A stretch of 64,000 nt of DNA from Acidobacteriota bacterium (GTDB lineage: Bacteria; Acidobacteriota; Blastocatellia; Pyrinomonadales; Pyrinomonadaceae), in contig JAHBSK010000002.1 of NCBI GenBank assembly GCA_019639175.1, forward strand, positions 248,001 to 312,000. Direction: 5' to 3'. The translations under genes and the position numbers were made by a program. The notes beneath the pieces were generated by a model. That model saw only the letters and a program-made list of their open reading frames with translations. It did no database searches and was not told where the DNA came from. How positions within the stretch are numbered: position 1 is the first letter of the stretch; each line of letters starts with the position of its first letter. Shown piece by piece: positions 35,483-43,152 of this stretch.

Positions 35483-37483
35483 TCACGCACCGGCGGTTCG
35501 GGAGAGCAGATCCGCTATCTCGTTGACCAGCGTGTCCGGCTCAAAAGGTTTTGTGAGGTATTTATTGAATCCCGCCTTGAATGCCCGATCCATGCTCTCA
35601 TTGGTCGCGAACGCGCTCAGCGCTATTGACGGGACCTGGCCGCCTTCTGCCGGGACGAGTTCTCTGATCCGTGTCATCAGCGAATAGCCGTCTTCCTCCG
35701 GCATTGCGAGGTCGGAAACTATCAGATTAGGAAGCTGGCCTCTCATTTCACCCAAAGTCGAAAATCCGGTTTTTGCGTTCGGAGCGCTTATCACCGACGC
35801 TCCGTTCTGCTCAAGGAAAAGCTGGAGCACCTCGCGCGAGTCCGAATCATCTTCAATGATAAGAATGCGGACGCCTTCCAGCGGACGCCCGTTGCTGCGA
35901 GGCGTGTTGGCGGCCTTTTCGGCAACCTCGGTCGCGGAAGATGTCAGCGGAAGCGTGACGGTGAATTTTGAACCGTGGCCGACGCCTTCGCTCTCGGCGG
36001 TGACGCTGCCGCCGTGACGTTCCGCCAGTATCTTTGCTATGGACAGGCCGAGGCCGAGGCCGGAACTGTTCCTTGTGTCGCCCGGCTCGCCCTGCGAGAA
36101 TTGGCGAAAGATGTTCGGCAATGAATCAGAGCTGATCCCCTGTCCGGTGTCTTCGATATATATCCTTGCGTGGGACTTGCCGGAAATAACGCTCACGGCC
36201 ACATTGCCGCCCTGCGGCGTGAATTTGATGGCGTTCGAGATCAGGTTGCCGAAGACCTGCTGCAGGCGGTTGACGTCGCCAAAAATGACAACGTCTCTGC
36301 GGTTGGCGGCAAACTCCAGCGTGACGTCCTTGGCGCTCGCCGCCGGTTCCTGGGCCTGAACGGAGCCGCGCACGAGTTCATAAAGATCGGTGGGCCTGTA
36401 TTCCAGACGAAGCTTGCCTGACGCGACCCGTGCGGAATCAACCAGATCGTTCATTAATTTGGTCTGAATGCGGGCGCTTCGCTCGATGGTTTCCAGAGCG
36501 CTTCGGCGGGTGTCGTCATCGACCTGTTTGGTCAGCAGGATCTTTGACCATCCGAGTATGGCGTTGAGCGGAGCGCGCAGTTCGTGTGAGACAAAGGCAA
36601 GAAAGAAATCCTTTGCGCGATTGGCTTCTATTGCCTCATCGCGGGCTTTTTTCTCGCGTTCGTGGATCTTTGCGACCTCTTCGGCGGCGTTCTTTTGCTC
36701 GGTTATTTTTTTGACAATGCCCACAGAACGGGCGGGTTTTCCCTCGTTGGCGGGAAATGTACGGCCTTCAACGCATATCCATTCAACGTCGCCGTTGGGA
36801 TAGACGACCCGAAATTCCTCCTGATATTTTGAGAATTCCTTTTCGGCCTTTTCAAAAAATTTGGTTACAAAAGTGATATCGTCTGGGTGGACAACGGCGG
36901 CAAATCCGTTAATGCTGAGAGGCTCGTATCTGGGCAGGCCAAGCAGTTCCTTTGCGATAGGCGTGGCAACTATCTGTTCGTTACCCAGATGGCGATACCA
37001 CAATCCTATTTCGGCGTTCTCAGCCGCCAGCAGCCATTCATCGGTTTCCTCTATGGTTTCACCGGGCTTGCTGCCGGTCGCCTGGTGCCTTTTGGCAGAG
37101 ACGGCGAGAACCTTTGTTTCCGAAGGCAGAGTGGTCGGGCGGATGGTCAGTTCCAGCGGGATCCTTTTATCAGAGCGTACCCGAAAGTCTATTGTTATGG
37201 TCTGCGGTGTGCCCGCCTTTGCTGCGGAGAGAGCGTTATTTAGGACGACAGGTGTATTTTTTGACGATTGCCAAAATGCCGTTTCGGCGAACGGCTGTCC
37301 TGTCAGCATTGCAGGATCGACGTTCGTCTCTGAAAAAATGCGTCCGGCGATCTCCAGGACGCGCCCCTCGCTGTCGAGAACGCCATACAGATCGACAACG
37401 CCGTCAAGCAAAGATCGGTGCGCGTCCGAACTCTCATTAAAGAGCAGTCCTTCGGACACTTTTTTGATGTCAGTACTATGCAT
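35483..37483 (-). CDS. Hybrid sensor histidine kinase with PAS domains and receiver
   Basis: A 666-residue soluble hybrid kinase. Two PAS-type sensory domains occupy residues about 25-130 and 145-265. The HisKA box 'AFVSHELRAPLNAILGW' carries the phospho-accepting His near residue 300. The HATPase domain shows N-box 'NLISNAIKFTPQGG', G1 'DTGQGIS' and G2 'GLGLGLSIAK'. The C-terminal receiver 'ILIIEDDSDSRE' has the phospho-Asp in 'SDLAMPEEDG'. No transmembrane helix is seen, so it senses a cytoplasmic signal. The frame is open to a TTG at 37516. The sigma-54 activator gene lies divergently 700 bases away and is the likely partner or neighbour in signalling. Confidence 0.92.
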   Translation of the reverse strand: MHSTDIKKVSEGLLFNESSDAHRSLLDGVVDLYGVLDSEGRVLEIAGRIFSETNVDPAMLTGQPFAETAFWQSSKNTPVVLNNALSAAKAGTPQTITIDFRVRSDKRIPLELTIRPTTLPSETKVLAVSAKRHQATGSKPGETIEETDEWLLAAENAEIGLWYRHLGNEQIVATPIAKELLGLPRYEPLSINGFAAVVHPDDITFVTKFFEKAEKEFSKYQEEFRVVYPNGDVEWICVEGRTFPANEGKPARSVGIVKKITEQKNAAEEVAKIHEREKKARDEAIEANRAKDFFLAFVSHELRAPLNAILGWSKILLTKQVDDDTRRSALETIERSARIQTKLMNDLVDSARVASGKLRLEYRPTDLYELVRGSVQAQEPAASAKDVTLEFAANRRDVVIFGDVNRLQQVFGNLISNAIKFTPQGGNVAVSVISGKSHARIYIEDTGQGISSDSLPNIFRQFSQGEPGDTRNSSGLGLGLSIAKILAERHGGSVTAESEGVGHGSKFTVTLPLTSSATEVAEKAANTPRSNGRPLEGVRILIIEDDSDSREVLQLFLEQNGASVISAPNAKTGFSTLGEMRGQLPNLIVSDLAMPEEDGYSLMTRIRELVPAEGGQVPSIALSAFATNESMDRAFKAGFNKYLTKPFEPDTLVNEIADLLSRTAGA

Positions 37484-37541
37484 TTTCAGTTCTGCCGGAA
37501 ATAGGGAATTTGCCAAGATCGCAAAGCTCGGCCTCAGTCCA

Positions 37542-37584
37542 TAAGAAACGACCTCGTCACCTATTACCGGTTAACGAGGTCAAT
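37542..37584. promoter_or_regulatory. Inverted repeat upstream of the histidine kinase gene
   Basis: GACCTCGT and ACGAGGTC (arms about 37551-37580) form a perfect 8-bp inverted repeat around a 14- to 16-base loop that itself contains TTACCGGTTAA. It is 60-95 bases upstream of the kinase start and about 55 bases after the small-membrane-protein stop. It could be an operator of the kinase or the end of the small gene's transcript; there is no adjoining T-run of note. Confidence 0.4.
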
Positions 37585-37633
37585 CATACCAAAAAAGGAA
37601 GGTATATAAGGAATCGCTTCCTTACTTGTTGTA

Positions 37634-37783
37634 TTAAACGGCTCGCCGTCCGGTAAGCAGTCGTATTATGAATACCACCAACGCAACGAGCAGTAATGTA
37701 TGGATGAGTCCGCCAAACGCGTTTCCGCTGATCAGGCCGGCCAGCCAAAGAAGTAGAGCGATAATAATGATTGTTTCAAGCAT
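37634..37783 (-). CDS. Tiny membrane protein, lmo0937/DUF5670 type
   Basis: A 49-residue protein, MLETIIIIALLLWLAGLISG at the start and ending 'FIIRLLTGRRAV': two hydrophobic helices separated by a glycine-rich turn, with a basic tail. This is the lmo0937/DUF5670 family of stress-associated small membrane proteins. ATG 37783 is preceded by AGGAG at about 10 bases, which makes the gene credible in spite of its length. A sigma-54-like -24/-12 element lies about 60 bases upstream (37843-37858). With the GlsB/YeaQ-like gene at 39849 it brackets the two-component genes, suggesting that envelope stress is the signal. Confidence 0.8.
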   Translation of the reverse strand: MLETIIIIALLLWLAGLISGNAFGGLIHTLLLVALVVFIIRLLTGRRAV

Positions 37784-37842
37784 TTCTTTTCTCCTGTCTT
37801 TCTTTTCCTCGGATCGATCTTTCTGTTACACCGGTTTTTATT

Positions 37843-37858
37843 AACAAATAGCGTGCCA
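37843..37858 (-). promoter_or_regulatory. Sigma-54-like promoter upstream of the tiny membrane protein gene
   Basis: On the minus strand the sequence TGGCACGCTATTTGTT matches the -24/-12 consensus TGGCACG-N4-TTGCW except that the final GC of the -12 box reads GT. Spacing is exact. It sits about 60 bases upstream of the ATG at 37783, a sensible leader length. Confidence 0.5.
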
Positions 37859-37861
37859 TAT

Positions 37862-38080
37862 AGATAAAAGCCTGTATTCATCGCTGTCAGGGCCGCTTTC
37901 TCCCATTTAGGCGGAAATTAAGTGTATGGAAATAGAGCGCAGAATGCAGATCCGTCGAAAACAGAAACCAAGTTGCGCAGGATTGCCAAAAATGATGTAT
38001 GATATTCATACGCATCAAAGGTCGAACCATTGTTTTGACGGCTGAATATGGCGGGCTTTCGCCCTGAAAAGAGCGGTTTA
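37862..38080. other. Gene-free region between the small membrane protein gene and the activator gene
   Basis: No coding region is supported here. It would be expected to carry upstream activator binding sites for the two flanking sigma-54-type promoters. I could not identify a clear repeated palindrome; a TATGAT word near 37998 is compatible with an additional sigma-70 promoter. Confidence 0.4.
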
Positions 38081-38087
38081 TCAGCGA

Positions 38088-38103
38088 TGGCACATCCTTT
38101 GCG
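38088..38103 (+). promoter_or_regulatory. Sigma-54 (-24/-12) promoter of the NtrC-type activator gene
   Basis: TGGCACATCCTTTGCG matches TGGCACR-N4-TTGC: the invariant GG (38089-38090) and GC (38101-38102) are separated by exactly 10 bases. Transcription would begin near 38114, giving a leader of about 100 bases before the activator ATG at 38217. This implies that the activator gene is itself sigma-54 dependent, possibly autoregulated. Confidence 0.75.
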
Positions 38104-38216
38104 AGTAAAATATTCAGTTCGTGACCAAACTATGAATATAAAAAGAATGCGTCGTTGATCGAACGTTTCGCAGATCGGAGCCGGCAGGGGCTTCGACCGG
38201 ATATATCTATAAAAAT

Positions 38217-39719
38217 ATGACAAATAAGGCTTTGGTTATTGATGATGACAGACTGACATTGGACCTTCTTAGTTTTCAGCTAAAGGACGAGGGTTTTGAT
38301 GTTGTTCTGGCTGATAACGGAGCGGAAGGGCTGAAACATGTTCGATCGACCGATTTTGACGTGATACTGACCGACCTCAATCTGCCGGATATAAACGGCA
38401 TTGAGATGGTCAAACAATCCAGGATGACCTCACCCGAGACCGAGATCATAATCGTCACCGGTTATGACAAGGCGGACAAGGCCATTGAGGCGACAAGGGT
38501 CGGAGCATTCGGATATATCGTAAAACCGGTCAACCTTGAGGAATTGATGGTCGATGTCAGAAACGCCGTCGAATCAAAACGTCAGGCGCGTCTGAATGCC
38601 CAACAGGCCGAAGAGATCCGCGAACTTCGCGGCAAATTGTCCAGCCGCCAGTCGTATGAGGGAATTATCGGCGGATCGCGTGCGATGCAGAACGTCTATG
38701 AAATTATCGAGAATGTTGCCGAATCTGACGCCAACGTTTTGATCCTGGGAGAATCAGGCACGGGCAAGGAGGTCATCGCCAATGCGATACATTACAAGAG
38801 CCATCGTGCAAAAGAGGCTTTTGTAAAGGTAAATTGTTCGGCACTGCCCAAGGAACTGATAGAGTCGCAGCTTTTTGGACACGTAAAAGGAGCGTTTACC
38901 GGAGCTAACAGCGATAAGACGGGTTTCATCGGGCAATCCAACGGCGGCAGCCTGCTTCTGGATGAGATAGGCGAGATGCCGATAGAACTTCAGCCAAAGC
39001 TTTTGCGGGTATTGCAGGAAAAGATATTTTATCGTGTCGGCGGCGATAAACCGTGGGAGGTCGATTTCAGGCTTATTTGCGCCACGAACCGCGACCCGAT
39101 GGAAGCGGTCAAGGACGGCAGCCTGCGAGAAGACCTGTATTACAGGATGAACACGATCGAAATACGCATTCCGCCGCTGCGCGAAAGGACCGAGGACATC
39201 CCGATGCTGGCCGAGCATTTTCTGCAAATGTACGGGGAGAAATACGGACGCGAAGACATAAAATTTGAACGCTCGGCATACGATCAGATGCTCAACTATT
39301 CGTGGCGCGGGAACGTTCGCGAACTCCAGAACGTCATCGAAAGAGCGGTCCTGTTAAGCAAGAGCAGCAAGATCACATCGCTGGATGTTGCGGGCGGGAA
39401 CGGCATGATGGCGGCAGCCGCGCCGCCAACAACAACGATCTCTTATGGCGGGATCTCTGAGACGTCCGGCATTGCCGATATGGAGTATGGCACGGAAATG
39501 ATAGAAAAATTCGGCGACGTCATTGTGAACAAACTGCCTGAACCGGAAGGCGAAAAAAACAATTCTGACCTGTTCGATGCGTTGGAAAGCGGCATCGTTC
39601 TGGCGGCACTAAGGCGGACAAAGGGCAATAAACAGGCGGCGGCGAACCTGTTGGGGCTTTACCGTCCGCGACTGTATGGAATGATAAAACGTCATAACCT
39701 GGAAGAGAGAATTTCCTGA
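38217..39719 (+). CDS. NtrC-family sigma-54-dependent response regulator
   Basis: A 500-residue activator. Receiver domain 1-120 with acidic pocket 'IDDDR' and phospho-Asp53 in 'LTDLNLPDING'. AAA+ domain about 145-390 with Walker A 'GESGTGKEVIANAIH', the sigma-54-contacting loop 'GAFTGA' in 'GHVKGAFTGANSD', Walker B 'GGSLLLDEIGEMP' and arginine fingers in 'REDLYYRMN'. A flexible Ala/Thr-rich linker (about 395-450) precedes a Fis-type HTH 'GNKQAAANLLGLYRPRLYGM'. Phosphorylation, probably from the divergent hybrid kinase or another histidine kinase, should activate RNA polymerase-sigma-54. Its own promoter is a -24/-12 type (38088-38103). Confidence 0.95.
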   Translation: MTNKALVIDDDRLTLDLLSFQLKDEGFDVVLADNGAEGLKHVRSTDFDVILTDLNLPDINGIEMVKQSRMTSPETEIIIVTGYDKADKAIEATRVGAFGYIVKPVNLEELMVDVRNAVESKRQARLNAQQAEEIRELRGKLSSRQSYEGIIGGSRAMQNVYEIIENVAESDANVLILGESGTGKEVIANAIHYKSHRAKEAFVKVNCSALPKELIESQLFGHVKGAFTGANSDKTGFIGQSNGGSLLLDEIGEMPIELQPKLLRVLQEKIFYRVGGDKPWEVDFRLICATNRDPMEAVKDGSLREDLYYRMNTIEIRIPPLRERTEDIPMLAEHFLQMYGEKYGREDIKFERSAYDQMLNYSWRGNVRELQNVIERAVLLSKSSKITSLDVAGGNGMMAAAAPPTTTISYGGISETSGIADMEYGTEMIEKFGDVIVNKLPEPEGEKNNSDLFDALESGIVLAALRRTKGNKQAAANLLGLYRPRLYGMIKRHNLEERIS

Positions 39720-39848
39720 ACTGATGCCAGACAACATGCGTCAATATGATGGCTATTGAAAACAGATATTGTAGTTTTGCGTTATTTGTAGTAAAACTGG
39801 AGCATTCGGAAAGATCAGATCACTCATTATGAAACAAGGAGAGACTAT

Positions 39849-40118
39849 ATGATATCAGCGATCGGAACAGTTATCGTCGGACTTATCGTCGGGATAATCG
39901 CACGCTTTCTTCTTCCCGGAAAGGAAGCGATCCCCGCAGGGCTTACAGGAATCCTTCTGACGATCGTGGTCGGCATCGGCGGAGCTTTCCTCGGAACGTT
40001 CATCGGAGGAGCACTTTGGGGCGGAGAAAATTATGCCGCCGGATGGATAATGTCCATCATCGGAGCAGTTATTCTTCTTTTGCTGCTTCGGTTGGTACTT
40101 GGAAAAGGCAATGCATAG
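39849..40118 (+). CDS. GlsB/YeaQ/YmgE family stress-response membrane protein
   Basis: An 89-residue protein with three hydrophobic helices and glycine motifs typical of transglycosylase-associated small proteins: 'GLIVGIIARFLLPGKEAIP', 'VGIGGAFLGTFIGGALWGG' and 'WIMSIIGAVILLLLLRLVLG'. Members are induced by envelope, acid or osmotic stress in other bacteria, with no defined biochemical activity. ACAAGGAGAG precedes the start at a normal distance. It follows the sigma-54 activator gene by 130 bases, and a strong terminator closes the unit. Confidence 0.92.
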   Translation: MISAIGTVIVGLIVGIIARFLLPGKEAIPAGLTGILLTIVVGIGGAFLGTFIGGALWGGENYAAGWIMSIIGAVILLLLLRLVLGKGNA

Positions 40119-40142
40119 CTTGCTAATTCCAGATCTAAAATA

Positions 40143-40180
40143 AAAACGGATGGAGGCGAGATCGCTCCATCCGTTTTTGT
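40143..40180. terminator. Bidirectional terminator between the GlsB-like gene and the M23 peptidase gene
   Basis: AAAACGGATGGA and TCCATCCGTTTT pair perfectly, with an inner GCGA/TCGC stem, followed by TTGTTTG on the plus strand and preceded by AAAAT runs that give U-tracts on the minus strand. It is placed between two convergent genes, so it can end both transcripts. Confidence 0.88.
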
Positions 40181-40193
40181 TTGTGATCGGCAT

Positions 40194-42224
40194 TTATTTT
40201 GCCGACGTGTTCGGCACGGCCTGGTCTGTCGAGGTACCATAGGCCTGTATATGAATGCCCGCCGTTGACCGGTTCAAATACCACGTGCCGTTGGACGGAC
40301 GAAATACACCCGCATCGGTTTTTCCGTCGCCGTCATAGTCACCGGGAACCGGCCTGTCTTCCGCGACGCCGAAAGGAAAGGCGTAGTAGGATCCATCCTC
40401 GCTCCGCTGAATATGCCACATGCCGTCCGAGGGCCGATATACAGCAATATCGGTTTTGCCATCGCCGGTATAGTCACCGGGAACAGCTATGTCCGAAGCA
40501 GCTCCCCAGGGAACTGCCGCATTGGTCCCGTTTGAACTGCGGAGATACCACCATTCACTGTGGCCTGAGCTGCCAAGCGGCCGGTAGATGGCAATGTCAA
40601 CTCTGCCGTCACCGTCATAATCGGCCGGAATGGGACGGTCATCGCTGCCGCCGAAACGCGTATAGGTCACGCCGCCGTCAGAGGAGCGCAGGATGTACCA
40701 CATTCCCGATGAAGGCCTGTAAACGGCCGGATCGGCTTTTTTGTCACCGTCAAAGTCTCTGGCGACGGGGATGTCGCCGTTCATTCCAAAAGCAAGTCCG
40801 TAAAATGTGTTGTCCTCGCTGCGGAGTACGTACCAGATGCCGGTTGACGGGCGGAAGACAGCTATATCCGCCTTGCCGTCGCCGGTGAAATCAGCCGGTA
40901 CGATGATGTCGTCGCCAAGTCCGAACTGCATCACGCGGTTCTGTGAATCCGAACTGCGCGTGTACCACCAACTTCCTGTCGATGGCCGATAAACAGCAAC
41001 ATCCGTTTTTCCGTCTCCGTCAAAATCATGCGGCGTGCCGGCTGTGACGGTGAATTTTCTTTCGTAGGTCTGCGAATTGTAAACCGCGCGGAATGTGTAT
41101 TCTCCATACGGGGCATTGGCCGGAACTGCCGGTGCCCAGTACCAATAAGAAGCGTTATAGGTGCCGGGGCTGGTGTGGGACCATGAGTCATAGACAACAC
41201 CGTCGGAATTGATCAGGCTGAAATTTGTGGTTTGCCCCTGCATCTGGTCGCGGTAAAAGAGCGTGAGGAAAAATTGTTCCCCGCGTCTGAAAACTTTCTT
41301 TTCGTGGGACACCTCGGGCTGGGGACAGGTCGGAAATTCGACCGGTGCGGAGCCGGTCATCATGTGGTTTATCTGCGAAACACGGTATGGTTCCTGCTCT
41401 GCCCACCACGATACGGCGTTCATGGAATTACACGATCCCTCATAAGGGTCCTGAAGCTGATTCTCAGAATTGTAAAGCTCAAAGTGAAGATGCGGGCCGG
41501 TGGAATTACCCGAACTCCCGACAACGCCGAGGTATTCTCCCTGTTCGACCGTGTCGCCGACCTGTTTAGATGTCACCGAGCCATTTTTCATATGTCCGTA
41601 CCATGCGATGGAATTATCGGCGTGGCGAACATAGACCGCGTTCCATACGTTGGAGTTCATCGCGCAGCTGCGGTCAAATTGTCCGTCGCCTCTGGCGACT
41701 ATCGTGCCGGGAGCCGCCGCGACGATATGGACCTCCTGATTGTCCATCTTGTTCCAGCCGAAAGGCCACGTGAACATATCAACGCCGGCATGATTGTAAC
41801 CGGCGGCAGTGTCGTACGTTCTGTTGCCGCAGTTGTAGTCAAGAAGCTGATTGGGAAATGCCGGGTTGTGATCGACATAACCCGAAATGCCGATGACGTT
41901 AAAGTCGGGAAGGCCCGATGCTTTGGCGATGGGCCAGCCCAACTGTACGAGCTGAGGAACTGCCGGGGCGAGCTTGCCCTGACGCTCAAGCATACGTATG
42001 TTTGACGATATTTCGCTCTTAATACGGTTGCGCTCCGGTTCACTTATCTCATCTGTGGGGATGTGCCTGAATTCACCGCCGCCGGCAGGCTCCATCGGGT
42101 TGGCATTCTCCGGCTGCCGCTCATTTGTCTGAGCGGAGGTTCCTATATTGGAATGTATCAGAGCTGCCATCGCAAGAATACAGGTGAACAAACATAGAAA
42201 AAAGAATGGGGTTTTCTTTTGCAT
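40194..42224 (-). CDS. Exported M23 family metallopeptidase with VCBS/FG-GAP-like repeats
   Basis: A 676-residue secreted protein. Signal peptide residues 1-32. The LytM/M23 zinc endopeptidase domain at about 135-275 shows the zinc ligands of 'NHAGVDMFTW' (HxxxD) and 'GPHLHFELY' (HxH). A beta-sandwich segment (about 300-400) is followed by six tandem repeats of roughly 45 residues at about 400-670, each with a calcium-binding 'DFDGDGKTDVAVYRPS' type loop and a 'W-Y-RS' strand. M23 enzymes cut peptidoglycan cross-bridges or other Gly-rich peptides; the repeats probably form a propeller for surface binding. ATG 42224 opens a clear signal peptide. Confidence 0.9.
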   Translation of the reverse strand: MQKKTPFFFLCLFTCILAMAALIHSNIGTSAQTNERQPENANPMEPAGGGEFRHIPTDEISEPERNRIKSEISSNIRMLERQGKLAPAVPQLVQLGWPIAKASGLPDFNVIGISGYVDHNPAFPNQLLDYNCGNRTYDTAAGYNHAGVDMFTWPFGWNKMDNQEVHIVAAAPGTIVARGDGQFDRSCAMNSNVWNAVYVRHADNSIAWYGHMKNGSVTSKQVGDTVEQGEYLGVVGSSGNSTGPHLHFELYNSENQLQDPYEGSCNSMNAVSWWAEQEPYRVSQINHMMTGSAPVEFPTCPQPEVSHEKKVFRRGEQFFLTLFYRDQMQGQTTNFSLINSDGVVYDSWSHTSPGTYNASYWYWAPAVPANAPYGEYTFRAVYNSQTYERKFTVTAGTPHDFDGDGKTDVAVYRPSTGSWWYTRSSDSQNRVMQFGLGDDIIVPADFTGDGKADIAVFRPSTGIWYVLRSEDNTFYGLAFGMNGDIPVARDFDGDKKADPAVYRPSSGMWYILRSSDGGVTYTRFGGSDDRPIPADYDGDGRVDIAIYRPLGSSGHSEWWYLRSSNGTNAAVPWGAASDIAVPGDYTGDGKTDIAVYRPSDGMWHIQRSEDGSYYAFPFGVAEDRPVPGDYDGDGKTDAGVFRPSNGTWYLNRSTAGIHIQAYGTSTDQAVPNTSAK

Positions 42225-42459
42225 TGTTAACTCCTTGGTGTACTTGATCTAAAGGCAATTCAAGCCCGATGGGAAGCGTTAGTTTCAACAACTTTCCGGC
42301 TATAATAGAGCAGAAATCGCCAAGTTGATATAAAATGCGAAATTTAATCCCACAATATGACAAAAAAATGAAGGCGGGCCATGTCTGCTCAAAGTTTTTG
42401 CATTGTATTGACGTATGATATACCATTGGAACACCCTAAAAAACAAAGTCATTTAGAGT
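42225..42459. other. Divergent promoter region between the M23 peptidase and ECF-like sigma genes
   Basis: About 235 bases without a coding region. It separates divergently transcribed genes and must hold both promoters. A loose TTTTGC-N17-TATACC pair near 42395-42425 could serve the sigma factor gene, but the match is poor. No palindromes of note. Confidence 0.35.
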
Positions 42460-43029
42460 ATGAGTATCAGCAGCACTGCGGAGATAACCCGAATACTCAG
42501 TGAATGGAATGAGGGCAGGGAAGAAGCGAAAGAACTGTTGCTGCCCTTCGTTTATGATGAACTGAAACGTCAGGCCAGATATTACATGTCGCGGGAGCGA
42601 CGGGACCATACGCTACAACCCACGGCATTGGTTCACGAGGCATTCCTTCGACTTACTGAACAATCGGGCATAGAGTGGCAGAACCGGAGCCATTTTTTTG
42701 GTGTCGCCGCACGATTGATGCGGCAGATACTGGTCGATCATGCCCGTATCCACGCCGCCCAAAAACGGGGCGGCAATCCTGTACGGTTTTCCCTTGACGA
42801 CGTCAATATACCCATTGAACAAAGGGCAGGGCTGATATTGGCGCTAAACGACGCCCTGGACCACCTCGCATCAATGGACGAAAGACAGGCAAAAGTAGTG
42901 GAAATGAAGTTTTTCGGCGGACTCAGCAATGCCGAGGCGGCCGAGGCATTGGGCATCTCCGAGCGCACGGTCGGCAGGGAATGGCGATCTGCGCGGCTTT
43001 GGCTTTACCGGGAACTGAACCAGGCCTGA
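42460..43029 (+). CDS. ECF-like RNA polymerase sigma factor, TIGR02999 type
   Basis: A 189-residue sigma factor. Region 2 shows 'LPFVYDELKRQARYYMSRER' and 'LQPTALVHEAFLRLTEQ', then 'WQNRSHFFGVAARLMRQILV' and 'DHARIHAAQKRGG'. Region 4 has 'LDHLASMDERQAKVVEMKFF' and 'GGLSNAEAAEALGISERTVG' followed by 'REWRSARLWLYREL'. These phrases are hallmarks of the TIGR02999 group found mainly in Acidobacteria and Planctomycetes, usually next to Ser/Thr kinases, as here. No separate anti-sigma gene is present, so the neighbouring kinase is the likely controller. Confidence 0.95.
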   Translation: MSISSTAEITRILSEWNEGREEAKELLLPFVYDELKRQARYYMSRERRDHTLQPTALVHEAFLRLTEQSGIEWQNRSHFFGVAARLMRQILVDHARIHAAQKRGGNPVRFSLDDVNIPIEQRAGLILALNDALDHLASMDERQAKVVEMKFFGGLSNAEAAEALGISERTVGREWRSARLWLYRELNQA

Positions 43030-43047
43030 AGCAGGCAACTTGCCGCA

Positions 43048-43087
43048 ACACTCCGGGTCGTGATGACCTTGTCCGGGATTTTTTTTC
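43048..43087 (+). terminator. Possible terminator between the sigma factor and kinase genes
   Basis: CCGG...CCGG with an inner GGTC-GTGAT-GACC hairpin is followed by an eight-T run (about 43079-43086). The pairing is bulged, so partial attenuation between the two genes is more likely than complete termination. Confidence 0.4.
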
Positions 43088-43152
43088 GCATTTCTCTATA
43101 TGAACGATCTTCGTTAATTCTCAGGAAGATCTGTCGCACCGGATTAGGATAT

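Noticed and set aside
40199..40888. Arg-rich plus-strand open frame opposite the M23 peptidase repeats
   Set aside because: It is an antisense frame kept open by the repeated calcium-loop codons on the true strand.
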